A stretch of 5,415 bases of DNA from Desulfoprunum sp. (lineage in GTDB: Bacteria; Desulfobacterota; Desulfobulbia; Desulfobulbales; Desulfocapsaceae), in contig JAUYSF010000319.1 of NCBI GenBank assembly GCA_030696435.1, positions 1-5,415 on the forward strand, read 5' to 3'. The notes under the pieces are model-generated. The model made no database searches and was not told the DNA's origin. It saw nothing but the letters and a program-made list of their open reading frames with translations. Positions 1-5,415 of the stretch are shown piece after piece. The position numbers and the translations under genes are program-made. How positions within the stretch are numbered: position 1 is the stretch's first letter; each line of letters opens with the position of its first letter.

Positions 1-932
1 GCAGCATCACCACCTACAGCGGCGACTACGATTTCTATCTGCAGGAACGGGAGATCCGCCGCGAACAATTGCAGGCCAGCCATCGCCGACAGCAGGAGAT
101 GCTCGCCAAAGAAGAGGAATTTATCGCCCGTTTCGCAGCCAGGGCCTCGCATGCCTCCCAGGTCCAGTCGCGGGTGAAGAAGATCGACAAGATCGAGCGC
201 ATCGAACTGCCGCCCGAACAGCGGACCATCCGTTTCGACTTCCCCATGCCACCCCGAAGCGGCGATGTCGTCCTGCATCTCAAAGATCTCGGTAAAATCT
301 GGCAGACTCCGGAAAACAGCGAGAAAAAGGTCTTCAGCGGTCTCACCGGTACGGTCAGACGACAGGAGAAGATCGCCGTGGTCGGGGTCAACGGCGCCGG
401 CAAATCGACGCTGTTAAAGATTATCAGCGGCCAGACCGAGGCCAGCGCTGGCAGCCTCTCCTTCGGTGCCAGCCTCAGTACCGGCTATTTCAGCCAACAT
501 GCCATGGACATCCTGCACCCGAGCCACACGGTCTTCGAGGCCGTCCAGGAAGCCATGCCGATGGAGAACATCGGTGTCATCCGCAACCTCTGTGCCGCCT
601 TTCTCTTCCAGGGTGACGATGTCCACAAACGTATCGCCAACCTATCCGGTGGCGAGAAGAGCCGGGTCGTCCTGGCCAAACTCCTGGTCCAGCCCCTGAA
701 TCTGCTGATCCTCGACGAGCCGACCAACCACCTCGACATCCAGTCGCGCGAGGTCCTGCTTGAGGCCCTGCAGAAATTCGACGGCACGGTCATCCTGGTC
801 AGCCACGACCGGCATTTTCTCCGCAGCCTGGTCACCAGGGTCTTTGAGATCGACCACGGTGAGATGCGAATTTTCGAAGGCAACTACGATTACTACCTGC
901 GCCAGACACAAGGCGCAGAGACCGCACACTGA
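1..932 (+). CDS. ABC-F family ATPase, C-terminal part (5' end outside window)
   Basis: The reading frame is open from the left edge (first full codon at position 3) to a TGA at 930-932, giving 309 visible residues. It starts just after the first ATPase domain, at SITTYSGDYDFYL, the usual end of NBD1 in ABC-F proteins. A charged, probably coiled-coil linker follows (about 36-230), corresponding to the ABC-F segment that reaches the ribosomal P site. The second ATPase domain is complete and canonical: Walker A GVNGAGKST (384-410), signature LSGGE (642-656), Walker B LILDEP with catalytic Glu at 717-719, and the switch His in SHDRHF at 804-806. No membrane segments are visible, so this should be a soluble ribosome-associated ATPase rather than a transporter. 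It ends soon after NBD2 (GNYDYYLRQTQGAETAH), with no Uup-like C-terminal coiled coil. Which ABC-F subfamily it belongs to (YheS-, Uup- or YdiF-like) cannot be settled without the N-terminal half. Confidence 0.93.
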   Translation, partial: SITTYSGDYDFYLQEREIRREQLQASHRRQQEMLAKEEEFIARFAARASHASQVQSRVKKIDKIERIELPPEQRTIRFDFPMPPRSGDVVLHLKDLGKIWQTPENSEKKVFSGLTGTVRRQEKIAVVGVNGAGKSTLLKIISGQTEASAGSLSFGASLSTGYFSQHAMDILHPSHTVFEAVQEAMPMENIGVIRNLCAAFLFQGDDVHKRIANLSGGEKSRVVLAKLLVQPLNLLILDEPTNHLDIQSREVLLEALQKFDGTVILVSHDRHFLRSLVTRVFEIDHGEMRIFEGNYDYYLRQTQGAETAH

Positions 933-1019
933 TTCTCGCGGCCAGTTCTTCAGCTTGTAACCCCGTCCGCCCTGCCCCGTTGCAGAACACATCGGACATC
1001 ACTTTATGGAAAACAGACA

Positions 1020-2645
1020 ATGATACACGCCTCAAATATTGCCCTGTCCTACGGCAAAAGAATCATCTTCAAGGATGTCAACATCAAGTTCACCGCCGGT
1101 AACTGCTACGGCCTGATCGGTGCCAACGGCTCCGGCAAATCAACCTTTCTCAAGATCCTGGCCAACCAGCTCGAAGCCGACAAGGGCGAGATATTCGTCG
1201 GGGCCAAGGAACGTATCGCCTTTTTGAATCAGGATCAGTTCGCCTTCGACGAGGAAACGGTGGCCAACACCGTGCTGATGGGCCACAAACGCCTGCACGA
1301 GGTCATAGCCGAACGCGAAGCCCTCTACGCCAAGACGGAATTCACCGATGAAGACGGGCTGCGCAGCGGCGAACTTGAGGCCGAATTCGCCGAGATGAAC
1401 GGCTACGAGATCGAATCCGAGGCCGCGGTCCTGCTTAGCGGCCTCGGCATTCCGGAAGAAATGCGCGAGAAAAAGATGAAGGAGCTCGAAGGCGGCGACA
1501 AGGTCCGAGTCCTGCTGGCCCAGGCCCTGTTCGGCAATCCCGACATCCTGCTGCTCGATGAGCCGACCAACAACCTCGACATCAAATCCATCGTCTGGCT
1601 GGAGGGCTTTCTCGAACGCTTCCAGAATACCGTTATCATCGTCTCCCATGACCGGCACTTTCTCAACCAGGTCTGCACCCACATGGCCGACATCGATTTC
1701 GGCCGGATCCAAGTCTACGTCGGCAACTACGATTTCTGGTATCAGGCCAGTCAGCTCTCCCTGCAGCAGCGCCAGGACGCCAACAAGAAGGCCGATGCCA
1801 AGGCCAAAGACCTCAAGGAATTCATCCAGCGCTTTTCCTCGAACGCCTCCAAAGCCCGGCAGGCCACCTCGCGCAAGAAGCTCCTCGACAAACTCGAACT
1901 CACCGACCTGCCGACCTCTTCGCGCAAGTATCCCTTCATCCTGTTCAAGCCGAACCGGCCCTGCGGTGATGTCATTCTCGAGGTCGATCACATCTCCAAG
2001 ACCATCGACGGCGCCGAGGTGCTGAAGAATTTCACCCTGACCATCGGCAAGGGCCAAAAAATTGCCTTCGTCGGCACCAACAGTCTGACCATCACCACCC
2101 TCTTCCAGATCCTGGCCGGTGAGATGGCACCTGACAGCGGCACCTTCCGCTGGGGATTAACCATGAGTTCCTCCTATTTCCCCAAAGAAAATAGCGGGTT
2201 TTTCAATAGCGAGATGACCCTGGTCGACTGGCTGGGCCAATATACCCCGGTGACCGAAGGTGAGAGTTTTGCCCGCGGTTTCCTCGGCAAGATGCTCTTT
2301 TCCGGCGACGAGGCCCTGAAAAAGACCGGTGTCCTCTCCGGCGGCGAAAAGGTCCGCTGTTTGTTGGCGAAGATGATGCTGAGCGACGCCAACGCCCTGA
2401 TCCTCGATGAACCGACCAACCATCTCGATCTGGAATCGATCACTGCGCTGAATAACGGCCTGCAGGCCTTCAGCGAGATCATCCTGTTCTCCTCGCACGA
2501 CCATACCCTGGTCCAGACCGTGGCCAACCGCATTATCGAAATTCTGCCCGGCGGCGTCATCGACAAGATGCTGCCTTACGACGATTATCTCGCCGATCCC
2601 GAGATCCAGGCGATGCGCGAGGAATTCGGAGCAAAACAAGGCTGA
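1020..2645 (+). CDS. ybiT: ABC-F ATPase, YbiT-type, with degenerate second Walker A
   Basis: This 541-residue protein is the usual length for YbiT (about 530) and matches what I recall of E. coli YbiT throughout, for example YGLIGANGSGKSTF, QDQFAF, VCTHMADIDFG and FSSNASKARQATSR. YbiT is a soluble ABC-F protein thought to act on ribosomes. NBD1 has Walker A at residues 34-42 (Lys40), an atypical signature LEGGD at 156-160, Walker B with Glu181, and switch His210. The linker (about 245-310) is Lys/Ala-rich. NBD2 has signature LSGGE at 439-443, Glu464 and His493, but its Walker A (352-360) reads GTNSLTITT, so Ile358 stands where the phosphate-binding lysine should be. Nucleotide binding or hydrolysis at that site is therefore probably impaired. 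The ATG at 1020 is the only convincing start: an ATG at 1006 is out of frame and stops after five codons, and the upstream GGA is only a weak ribosome binding site. It follows the first ABC-F gene by 87 bp with no clear terminator, so cotranscription is plausible. Confidence 0.93.
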   Translation: MIHASNIALSYGKRIIFKDVNIKFTAGNCYGLIGANGSGKSTFLKILANQLEADKGEIFVGAKERIAFLNQDQFAFDEETVANTVLMGHKRLHEVIAEREALYAKTEFTDEDGLRSGELEAEFAEMNGYEIESEAAVLLSGLGIPEEMREKKMKELEGGDKVRVLLAQALFGNPDILLLDEPTNNLDIKSIVWLEGFLERFQNTVIIVSHDRHFLNQVCTHMADIDFGRIQVYVGNYDFWYQASQLSLQQRQDANKKADAKAKDLKEFIQRFSSNASKARQATSRKKLLDKLELTDLPTSSRKYPFILFKPNRPCGDVILEVDHISKTIDGAEVLKNFTLTIGKGQKIAFVGTNSLTITTLFQILAGEMAPDSGTFRWGLTMSSSYFPKENSGFFNSEMTLVDWLGQYTPVTEGESFARGFLGKMLFSGDEALKKTGVLSGGEKVRCLLAKMMLSDANALILDEPTNHLDLESITALNNGLQAFSEIILFSSHDHTLVQTVANRIIEILPGGVIDKMLPYDDYLADPEIQAMREEFGAKQG

Positions 2646-2650
2646 TCTGC

Positions 2651-2730
2651 CGAAATCGAAATCGCTCACAGCAACGAGAAAATGCCGGATGAACAGCAAG
2701 GATTCGATAGCGATCGCGATTTCGATTTCG
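2651..2730. repeat. 15-bp perfect inverted repeat made of GATTTC hexamers
   Basis: The left arm CGAAATCGAAATCGC (2651-2665) is the exact reverse complement of the right arm GCGATTTCGATTTCG (2716-2730), with a 50-nt spacer. It begins six bases after the ybiT stop, so the ybiT transcript could end in a long stem-loop. There is no T-run after the right arm, so it is not a standard intrinsic terminator. It may instead be an extragenic palindrome or an mRNA 3' stabilising structure. The arms and their match are seen directly; the role is inferred. Confidence 0.85.
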
Positions 2731-2741
2731 ATACCGATACG
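2706..2741 (+). repeat. Short tandem repeat, six GATNNS-type hexamers
   Basis: Six consecutive 6-bp units read gatagc, gatcgc, gatttc, gatttc, gatacc and gatacg, preceded by a five-base partial unit gattc at 2701. The right arm of the 15-bp inverted repeat lies within this array. If translated, the array gives an alternating Asp-rich peptide (DSDRDFDFDTDT). That is a product of the repeat and not evidence of a gene. Confidence 0.75.
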
Positions 2742-2781
2742 TCCAAAACCAACGAACTGAATAGTTATAAAATCCCTTGCC

Positions 2782-2835
2782 TCCCCCTCAATGAGCCATT
2801 AGTCTGGACCGGCATTTCGGCTTCTGCGAGGGGGA
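2782..2835. repeat. GC-rich bipartite inverted repeat upstream of the OmpA-like gene
   Basis: TCCCCCTC (2782-2789) pairs exactly with GAGGGGGA (2828-2835). Inside it, AGCC (2794-2797) pairs with GGCT (2819-2822), so the two stems are separated by a small internal loop. It lies 58 bp before the OmpA-like start codon. A 10-bp direct repeat, CCCTTGCCTC, also occurs at 2774-2783 and 2853-2862. The structure could be a leader hairpin or a weak terminator for the upstream genes. No U-tract follows, and I cannot choose between these. Confidence 0.4.
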
Positions 2836-2882
2836 TTGTCTGCTCGCCCTTCCCCTTGCCTCACTTTCCGCACATCTCCGAT

Positions 2883-2887
2883 GGAGG
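2883..2887 (+). promoter_or_regulatory. Strong Shine-Dalgarno site for the OmpA-like gene
   Basis: GGAGG lies six bases before the ATG at 2894. This fixes the start, and the signal peptide begins immediately at that methionine. Confidence 0.85.
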
Positions 2888-2893
2888 CTCCGT

Positions 2894-4111
2894 ATGACAC
2901 TTCGTACCCTGTTTTCCGGCCTGATATTTCTCTTCTGCCTGAGCCTGGCGATTCCGCCAACCCCGGCCTTGAGCGAGACGACCAATCTTCTCTCCCTGCA
3001 GGAAGGTTGCCTGCCGGTGATCGTTCCCGCGACCTACGGCGGCTGGGACGCCCATAATCTGCTCGACGACAGCCCGACCAGCGGCTGGGCCAACGAGACC
3101 GGCAATATCAAAAACAACGTCTTTGTCTTTGAGCTGGCCACCGACGCGACCCTTGATTCCTTCGAATTCGACAATGCCGGCGTTGATTCCGAGGGTGCAG
3201 CGGCCAAAGACATCCTGGTCGAGATATCGAGCCTATCGGCCGCCGCCGGATTCACCAAGGTGCTGCAGGCAAGTCTTGCCAACATCACCGACGGGCAGAA
3301 ATTCAAGGTCGAAAAGGCCCTCCCCGGCCACTGGCTGCGCCTGACCATTCTGACAAACTACGGCAACGCCGAATATACTGAGCTCTTCGGTTTCCGGGGT
3401 TATGGCGACAGACCTGAGCCAGGCAAATCACCCGTTATCTCCGGGACCTATTCAACCAGCTACGCGAACTTCCATGTCCGTCAGCAGGGCACCGCCCTGG
3501 CCGGTTGCTATGAATACAACGACGGCCTGCTGAACGGGGCCATCGAGGGCCGGGTGATGAAAATCACCTGGCAGGAAGGCCCGGAAAGCAAGGGACCGGC
3601 GATCATGGTCTTTTCTTCGGACGGCAAATCCTTCAAGGGCTTCTGGTGGCATGAGAAGGCCCAAAACAGTCCGGCCGGGACCTGGGATGGCAGCAAGACT
3701 TCGGACACCGTCGGCAGCTGCCCGCACTGGTCAGGGTCGTTGGGCGGCGAACTGCAGAAACAGCTGGAGGCCACCGGCAGGGCGAGGGTATACGGCATCC
3801 GCTTCGCGCTTGACTCCGCCGTCATTCAACCGGATTCCTACCCGATCCTCGTGGAGATCGCCGACGTGCTCAAGGCCGATACCGCCCTTCGCCTGGCCAT
3901 TGAAGGCCATACCGACGCCACCGGTGCAGCCGATCACAACCAGCCCCTTTCCGAACAGCGGGCCGCCTCGGTCAAGACCTATCTCGTCGAGAAGGGTATC
4001 GCAGACGACCGCCTGTCAACCTCGGGATTCGGCCCTGCAAAACCCGTAGCCGACAATGACAGCGAACTCGGCCGCGCCCAGAACAGAAGGGTCGAACTCG
4101 TTCGCCAGTGA
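2894..4111 (+). CDS. Secreted OmpA-domain protein with discoidin-like N-terminal region
   Basis: This 405-residue envelope protein probably anchors to peptidoglycan. Residues 1-27 form a Sec signal peptide: one early Arg, a hydrophobic stretch from Leu6 to Ile20, and cleavage after ALS at Ser27. Cys15 lies inside the hydrophobic core and does not form a convincing lipobox. Residues about 30-172 resemble a discoidin/F5-8 type C beta-sandwich (NLLDDSPTSGW, then VFELATDATLDSFEF, then HWLRLTI and ELFGFRGYGD), a fold often used to bind carbohydrate. Residues about 178-280 form a second beta-rich region with an ISGTYSTSYANFHVRQQG start and a GTWDGSK motif, which I do not recognise as a named family. 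Residues about 296-405 are an OmpA C-terminal domain with GHTDATG and LSEQRA. Asp341 and Arg356 match the peptidoglycan-contacting Asp/Arg pair of OmpA proteins in both identity and 15-residue spacing. There is no transmembrane beta-barrel, so it is probably periplasmic. Cys39, Cys205 and Cys276 are present in the mature part. The ligand of the N-terminal region is unknown. Confidence 0.88.
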   Translation: MTLRTLFSGLIFLFCLSLAIPPTPALSETTNLLSLQEGCLPVIVPATYGGWDAHNLLDDSPTSGWANETGNIKNNVFVFELATDATLDSFEFDNAGVDSEGAAAKDILVEISSLSAAAGFTKVLQASLANITDGQKFKVEKALPGHWLRLTILTNYGNAEYTELFGFRGYGDRPEPGKSPVISGTYSTSYANFHVRQQGTALAGCYEYNDGLLNGAIEGRVMKITWQEGPESKGPAIMVFSSDGKSFKGFWWHEKAQNSPAGTWDGSKTSDTVGSCPHWSGSLGGELQKQLEATGRARVYGIRFALDSAVIQPDSYPILVEIADVLKADTALRLAIEGHTDATGAADHNQPLSEQRAASVKTYLVEKGIADDRLSTSGFGPAKPVADNDSELGRAQNRRVELVRQ

Positions 4112-4120
4112 TTTTTGCAC

Positions 4121-4137
4121 TGCCCGAGGCCCGGGCA
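4121..4137. terminator. Possible weak terminator hairpin after the OmpA-like gene
   Basis: TGCCCG (4121-4126) and CGGGCA (4132-4137) form a 6-bp perfect GC-rich stem with a 5-nt loop, ten bases after the stop codon. No T-run follows, because the next bases belong to the hipBA palindrome, so intrinsic termination would be inefficient. The downstream palindrome may add a second stem to the same transcript. Confidence 0.35.
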
Positions 4138-4162
4138 CTTGCCAAAGACGCTTTTGGCAAGT
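4137..4162. promoter_or_regulatory. Probable HipB operator: 10+10 bp palindrome over the promoter
   Basis: ACTTGCCAAA (4137-4146) and TTTGGCAAGT (4153-4162) are perfect reverse complements around a 6-bp centre. The palindrome contains the whole -35 box and reaches the first base of the -10 box. A dimeric XRE protein bound here would exclude RNA polymerase. HipB-type antitoxins are known to repress their own operon by binding palindromes at the promoter; that this particular site is bound by the adjacent protein is inferred. Confidence 0.75.
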
Positions 4163-4167
4163 ATAAT
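4139..4167 (+). promoter_or_regulatory. Sigma-70-type promoter of the hipBA operon
   Basis: TTGCCA (4139-4144, five of six matches to TTGACA) is followed after exactly 17 bp by a perfect TATAAT (4162-4167). Transcription would start near 4174. This is the best promoter in the window, and it sits immediately before the antitoxin gene. Confidence 0.8.
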
Positions 4168-4210
4168 TTCCTTAAAAATGATTTATGGATAGTTTACTTT
4201 CCTTACACCT

Positions 4211-4215
4211 GAGAG
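4211..4215 (+). promoter_or_regulatory. Ribosome binding site supporting the internal hipB start
   Basis: GAGAG lies eight bases before the ATG at 4224. The in-frame upstream ATG at 4185 has no Shine-Dalgarno-like sequence and would be only about 11 nt from the predicted transcription start. The 4224 start is therefore preferred. Confidence 0.5.
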
Positions 4216-4223
4216 ACCTGAAA

Positions 4224-4568
4224 ATGGCAAAGGACTCACTGGCCGACAAGGCCCTTTCTCCCGTGGCCCTTGATCTCCTGGCGCGACTGGGCCAGGGCAT
4301 CAGGACCGCCCGCACCCGGCGTGGCATCCGCCAGGAGGACCTGGCAAAACGGGCATCGATGTCCAGGGTCCGGCTGCGCAAGCTGGAAAAAGGCGATCCG
4401 ACCGTCGGCCTTGGGGCCCTGGTGCAGATCCTTGAGGTCCTCGACCTGCTCGATCAATTTGCCCATCTTGCCGATCCGGGCCGGGACGAGTTGGGGCTGG
4501 CCCTGGAGGCACGGCAACGCAAAGGCCGGGTCGATATCAAAACCCCAAAAGACGATCTCGACTTCTAG
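4224..4568 (+). CDS. hipB: HipB-like XRE-family antitoxin and repressor
   Basis: With the preferred start this is a 114-residue cytoplasmic DNA-binding protein; starting at the in-frame ATG at 4185 would add 13 residues. A Cro/C1-type helix-turn-helix spans about residues 22-76: LGQGIRTARTRRGIRQEDLAKRA, then MSRVRLRKLEKGDPTVGLGALVQIL, with the recognition helix around Ser47-Leu54. The C-terminal third is a hydrophobic and then charged tail ending DIKTPKDDLDF, longer than in E. coli HipB (88 residues). This tail probably contacts the toxin. The gene ends 10 bp before the HipA-like kinase, which has its ribosome binding site on this stop codon, the usual antitoxin-then-toxin order. It should neutralise the kinase and repress the operon through the palindrome at 4137-4162. 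The HTH class is clear from sequence; the antitoxin role rests on the neighbour. Confidence 0.88.
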   Translation: MAKDSLADKALSPVALDLLARLGQGIRTARTRRGIRQEDLAKRASMSRVRLRKLEKGDPTVGLGALVQILEVLDLLDQFAHLADPGRDELGLALEARQRKGRVDIKTPKDDLDF

Positions 4569-4571
4569 GGA
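4567..4571 (+). promoter_or_regulatory. Ribosome binding site of hipA overlapping the hipB stop
   Basis: AGGGA starts within the TAG stop codon of the antitoxin gene and lies seven bases before the ATG at 4579. This placement suggests translational coupling of toxin to antitoxin. Confidence 0.65.
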
Positions 4572-4578
4572 ATAAACC

Positions 4579-5415
4579 ATGCCGGCAGACCGCACCTACG
4601 TCTATATGCACCTGCCGACAGCTGGGCAGTTCGTCCCCGCCGGCATCCTTAATATCAACCAGGAGGCAGGTGCTGTAATCTCCGAGTTTCGCTACGGCCA
4701 CCGCTATCTGGAGCGAGACGATGCAATCCCGGTCGATCCTCTGCAGCTCCCTCTTACAACGCAAGAGTTTCAAACCATTGGTCTTTTCGGGGCCTTCCAG
4801 GATGCCAGCCCCGACAGTTGGGGTCGGCATTTGCTGGATCGAGCCGCCGAGGCATACGGCCTCAAACCGACGGAATTCGACTATCTCACCGTCCTCGACC
4901 AGGACAGCCGTATCGGCGCCCTCGCCTTCGGCCCGGATCTCCAGGGCCCCCGCCCCTCTAGGCCTGCCTGGCGACCGGAAAGCGTTGACGGTGATCGCCT
5001 CGATTTTGCCGGTATGCTTGAGGCCGTCGACGCGATTCTTTCCGACGCCCAACTGCCCCCGCAGTTCCGCCGTTTTCTCCTGCGGGGTTCATCCGTCGGC
5101 GGGGCCAAACCCAAGGCTGCGGTCGACTATGAAGGCCGCTTCTGGATCGCCAAATTCTCAGAGATTCTCGATAGCTGGCCGACTTGCCGGGCCGAAATGG
5201 CGGCCATGGGGCTGGCCGGAAAATGCGGTATCCGAGTGCCTCTCTGTCGGGTTATCTCCGTCATGGGCCGCGATATCTTCCTGATCGAGCGCTTCGATCG
5301 CTACGGCGAGCACTCAAATCCCCAGCGCCGGCACTTCGTTTCGGCCATGACCATGACCGGCGCAAAGGAGATGACCAAGGGCAGCTACGGCGACATCGCC
5401 CGCGCCATCCGCAGA
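4579..5415 (+). CDS. hipA: HipA-family serine/threonine kinase toxin, N-terminal part (3' end outside window)
   Basis: The frame is open from ATG 4579 to the right edge, giving 279 of roughly 430 residues expected for the family. HipA kinases phosphorylate translation components (in E. coli, glutamyl-tRNA synthetase) and so arrest growth. Residues about 1-110 match the HipA N-terminal subdomain, with FGAFQDASPDSWGRHLL at 70-86 and DYLTVLDQDSRIGALAF after it. The Gly/Ser-rich loop GSSVGGAKPK spans 170-179. Lys192 in WIAKFSE is the likely ATP-binding lysine, Glu206 in AEMAAMGLA the likely partner acid, and IERFDR (Glu237, Asp240) the hinge after the N-lobe. The catalytic Asp and metal-binding residues lie beyond the window, so activity cannot be judged. 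Ser171 and Ser172 sit where HipA proteins carry a regulatory autophosphorylated serine (Ser150 in E. coli); the exact correspondence is inferred. It is organised as an operon with the upstream antitoxin. Confidence 0.92.
   Translation, partial: MPADRTYVYMHLPTAGQFVPAGILNINQEAGAVISEFRYGHRYLERDDAIPVDPLQLPLTTQEFQTIGLFGAFQDASPDSWGRHLLDRAAEAYGLKPTEFDYLTVLDQDSRIGALAFGPDLQGPRPSRPAWRPESVDGDRLDFAGMLEAVDAILSDAQLPPQFRRFLLRGSSVGGAKPKAAVDYEGRFWIAKFSEILDSWPTCRAEMAAMGLAGKCGIRVPLCRVISVMGRDIFLIERFDRYGEHSNPQRRHFVSAMTMTGAKEMTKGSYGDIARAIRR

Noticed and set aside
1140..2057. 305-codon minus-strand ORF opposite ybiT
   Set aside because: It is the antisense shadow of a well-supported ABC-F gene in G/C-rich third-position DNA. 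Its composition is Leu/Gly/Val/Asp-rich with no recognisable motif.
2157..2699. 180-codon minus-strand ORF covering the ybiT 3' end
   Set aside because: Antisense shadow of the NBD2 coding region, with no family resemblance or credible start.
2766..2771. TATAAA as a -10 box for the OmpA-like gene
   Set aside because: No recognisable -35 box lies 16-18 bp upstream (the region reads tccaaaacc), so it was not listed as a promoter.
2682..2897. 71-codon + strand ORF beginning MPDEQQGFDSDRDFDFDTDT
   Set aside because: Its start has no ribosome binding site, its N-terminal part is only the translated hexamer repeat, the rest shows no domain, and it overlaps the start of the OmpA-like gene.
4121..4162. 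A classical Rho-independent terminator made of both hairpins after the OmpA-like gene
   Set aside because: Neither stem is followed by a T-run, and the second is better explained as an operator because it coincides with a near-consensus promoter. Only the first stem is kept, as a weak candidate.
4721..5284. 187-codon + strand ORF in a different frame within the hipA region
   Set aside because: The frame starting at 4579 carries clear HipA motifs across the same stretch. This ORF is Ser/Pro/Arg-rich with no motif.
1..5415. CRISPR array, tRNA, rRNA or insertion-sequence ends
   Set aside because: I saw no regularly spaced direct repeats, tRNA-like cloverleaf, rRNA motif, transposase or terminal inverted repeats.

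Overview
The window looks like chromosomal DNA from a Gram-negative bacterium of moderately high G+C. It encodes an OmpA-type peptidoglycan-binding envelope protein with a signal peptide, its coding codons mostly end in G or C, and gene starts sit behind short Shine-Dalgarno motifs. A tandem GATTTC-type hexamer repeat between genes, together with the gene styles, reminded me of Desulfobacterota/Desulfuromonadota-like genomes. That placement is a weak inference, not something shown by the sequence.

Layout, all genes on the + strand. (1) Positions 1-932 hold the C-terminal part of an ABC-F ATPase, cut by the window edge. (2) Positions 1020-2645 hold a complete second ABC-F ATPase of the YbiT type, whose second Walker A motif has isoleucine in place of the catalytic lysine. 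(3) Positions 2646-2893 are intergenic. They contain a 15-bp perfect inverted repeat built on tandem GATNNS hexamers, and a second GC-rich hairpin. (4) Positions 2894-4111 encode a secreted three-part protein: a discoidin/F5-8C-like beta region, a second beta-rich region and a C-terminal OmpA domain. (5) Positions 4112-4184 carry two inverted repeats. The second is a 10+10 bp perfect palindrome spanning a near-consensus sigma-70 promoter from its -35 to its -10 box. (6) Positions 4224-4568 encode a HipB-like XRE antitoxin/repressor, followed 10 bp later by (7) a HipA-family Ser/Thr kinase toxin that runs off the right edge.

How they fit together: the two ABC-F genes are probably translation factors that rescue or tune ribosomes, and they may be cotranscribed. 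The OmpA-like gene is a separate envelope unit. The hipBA pair is a type II toxin-antitoxin module. The palindrome lying exactly on its promoter is the expected HipB operator, so autorepression can be predicted directly from the sequence. I did not find a wholly new system. The points most worth a second look are the promoter-embedded palindrome, the lysine-less Walker A of YbiT, the hexamer-repeat hairpin and the unusual OmpA domain architecture.
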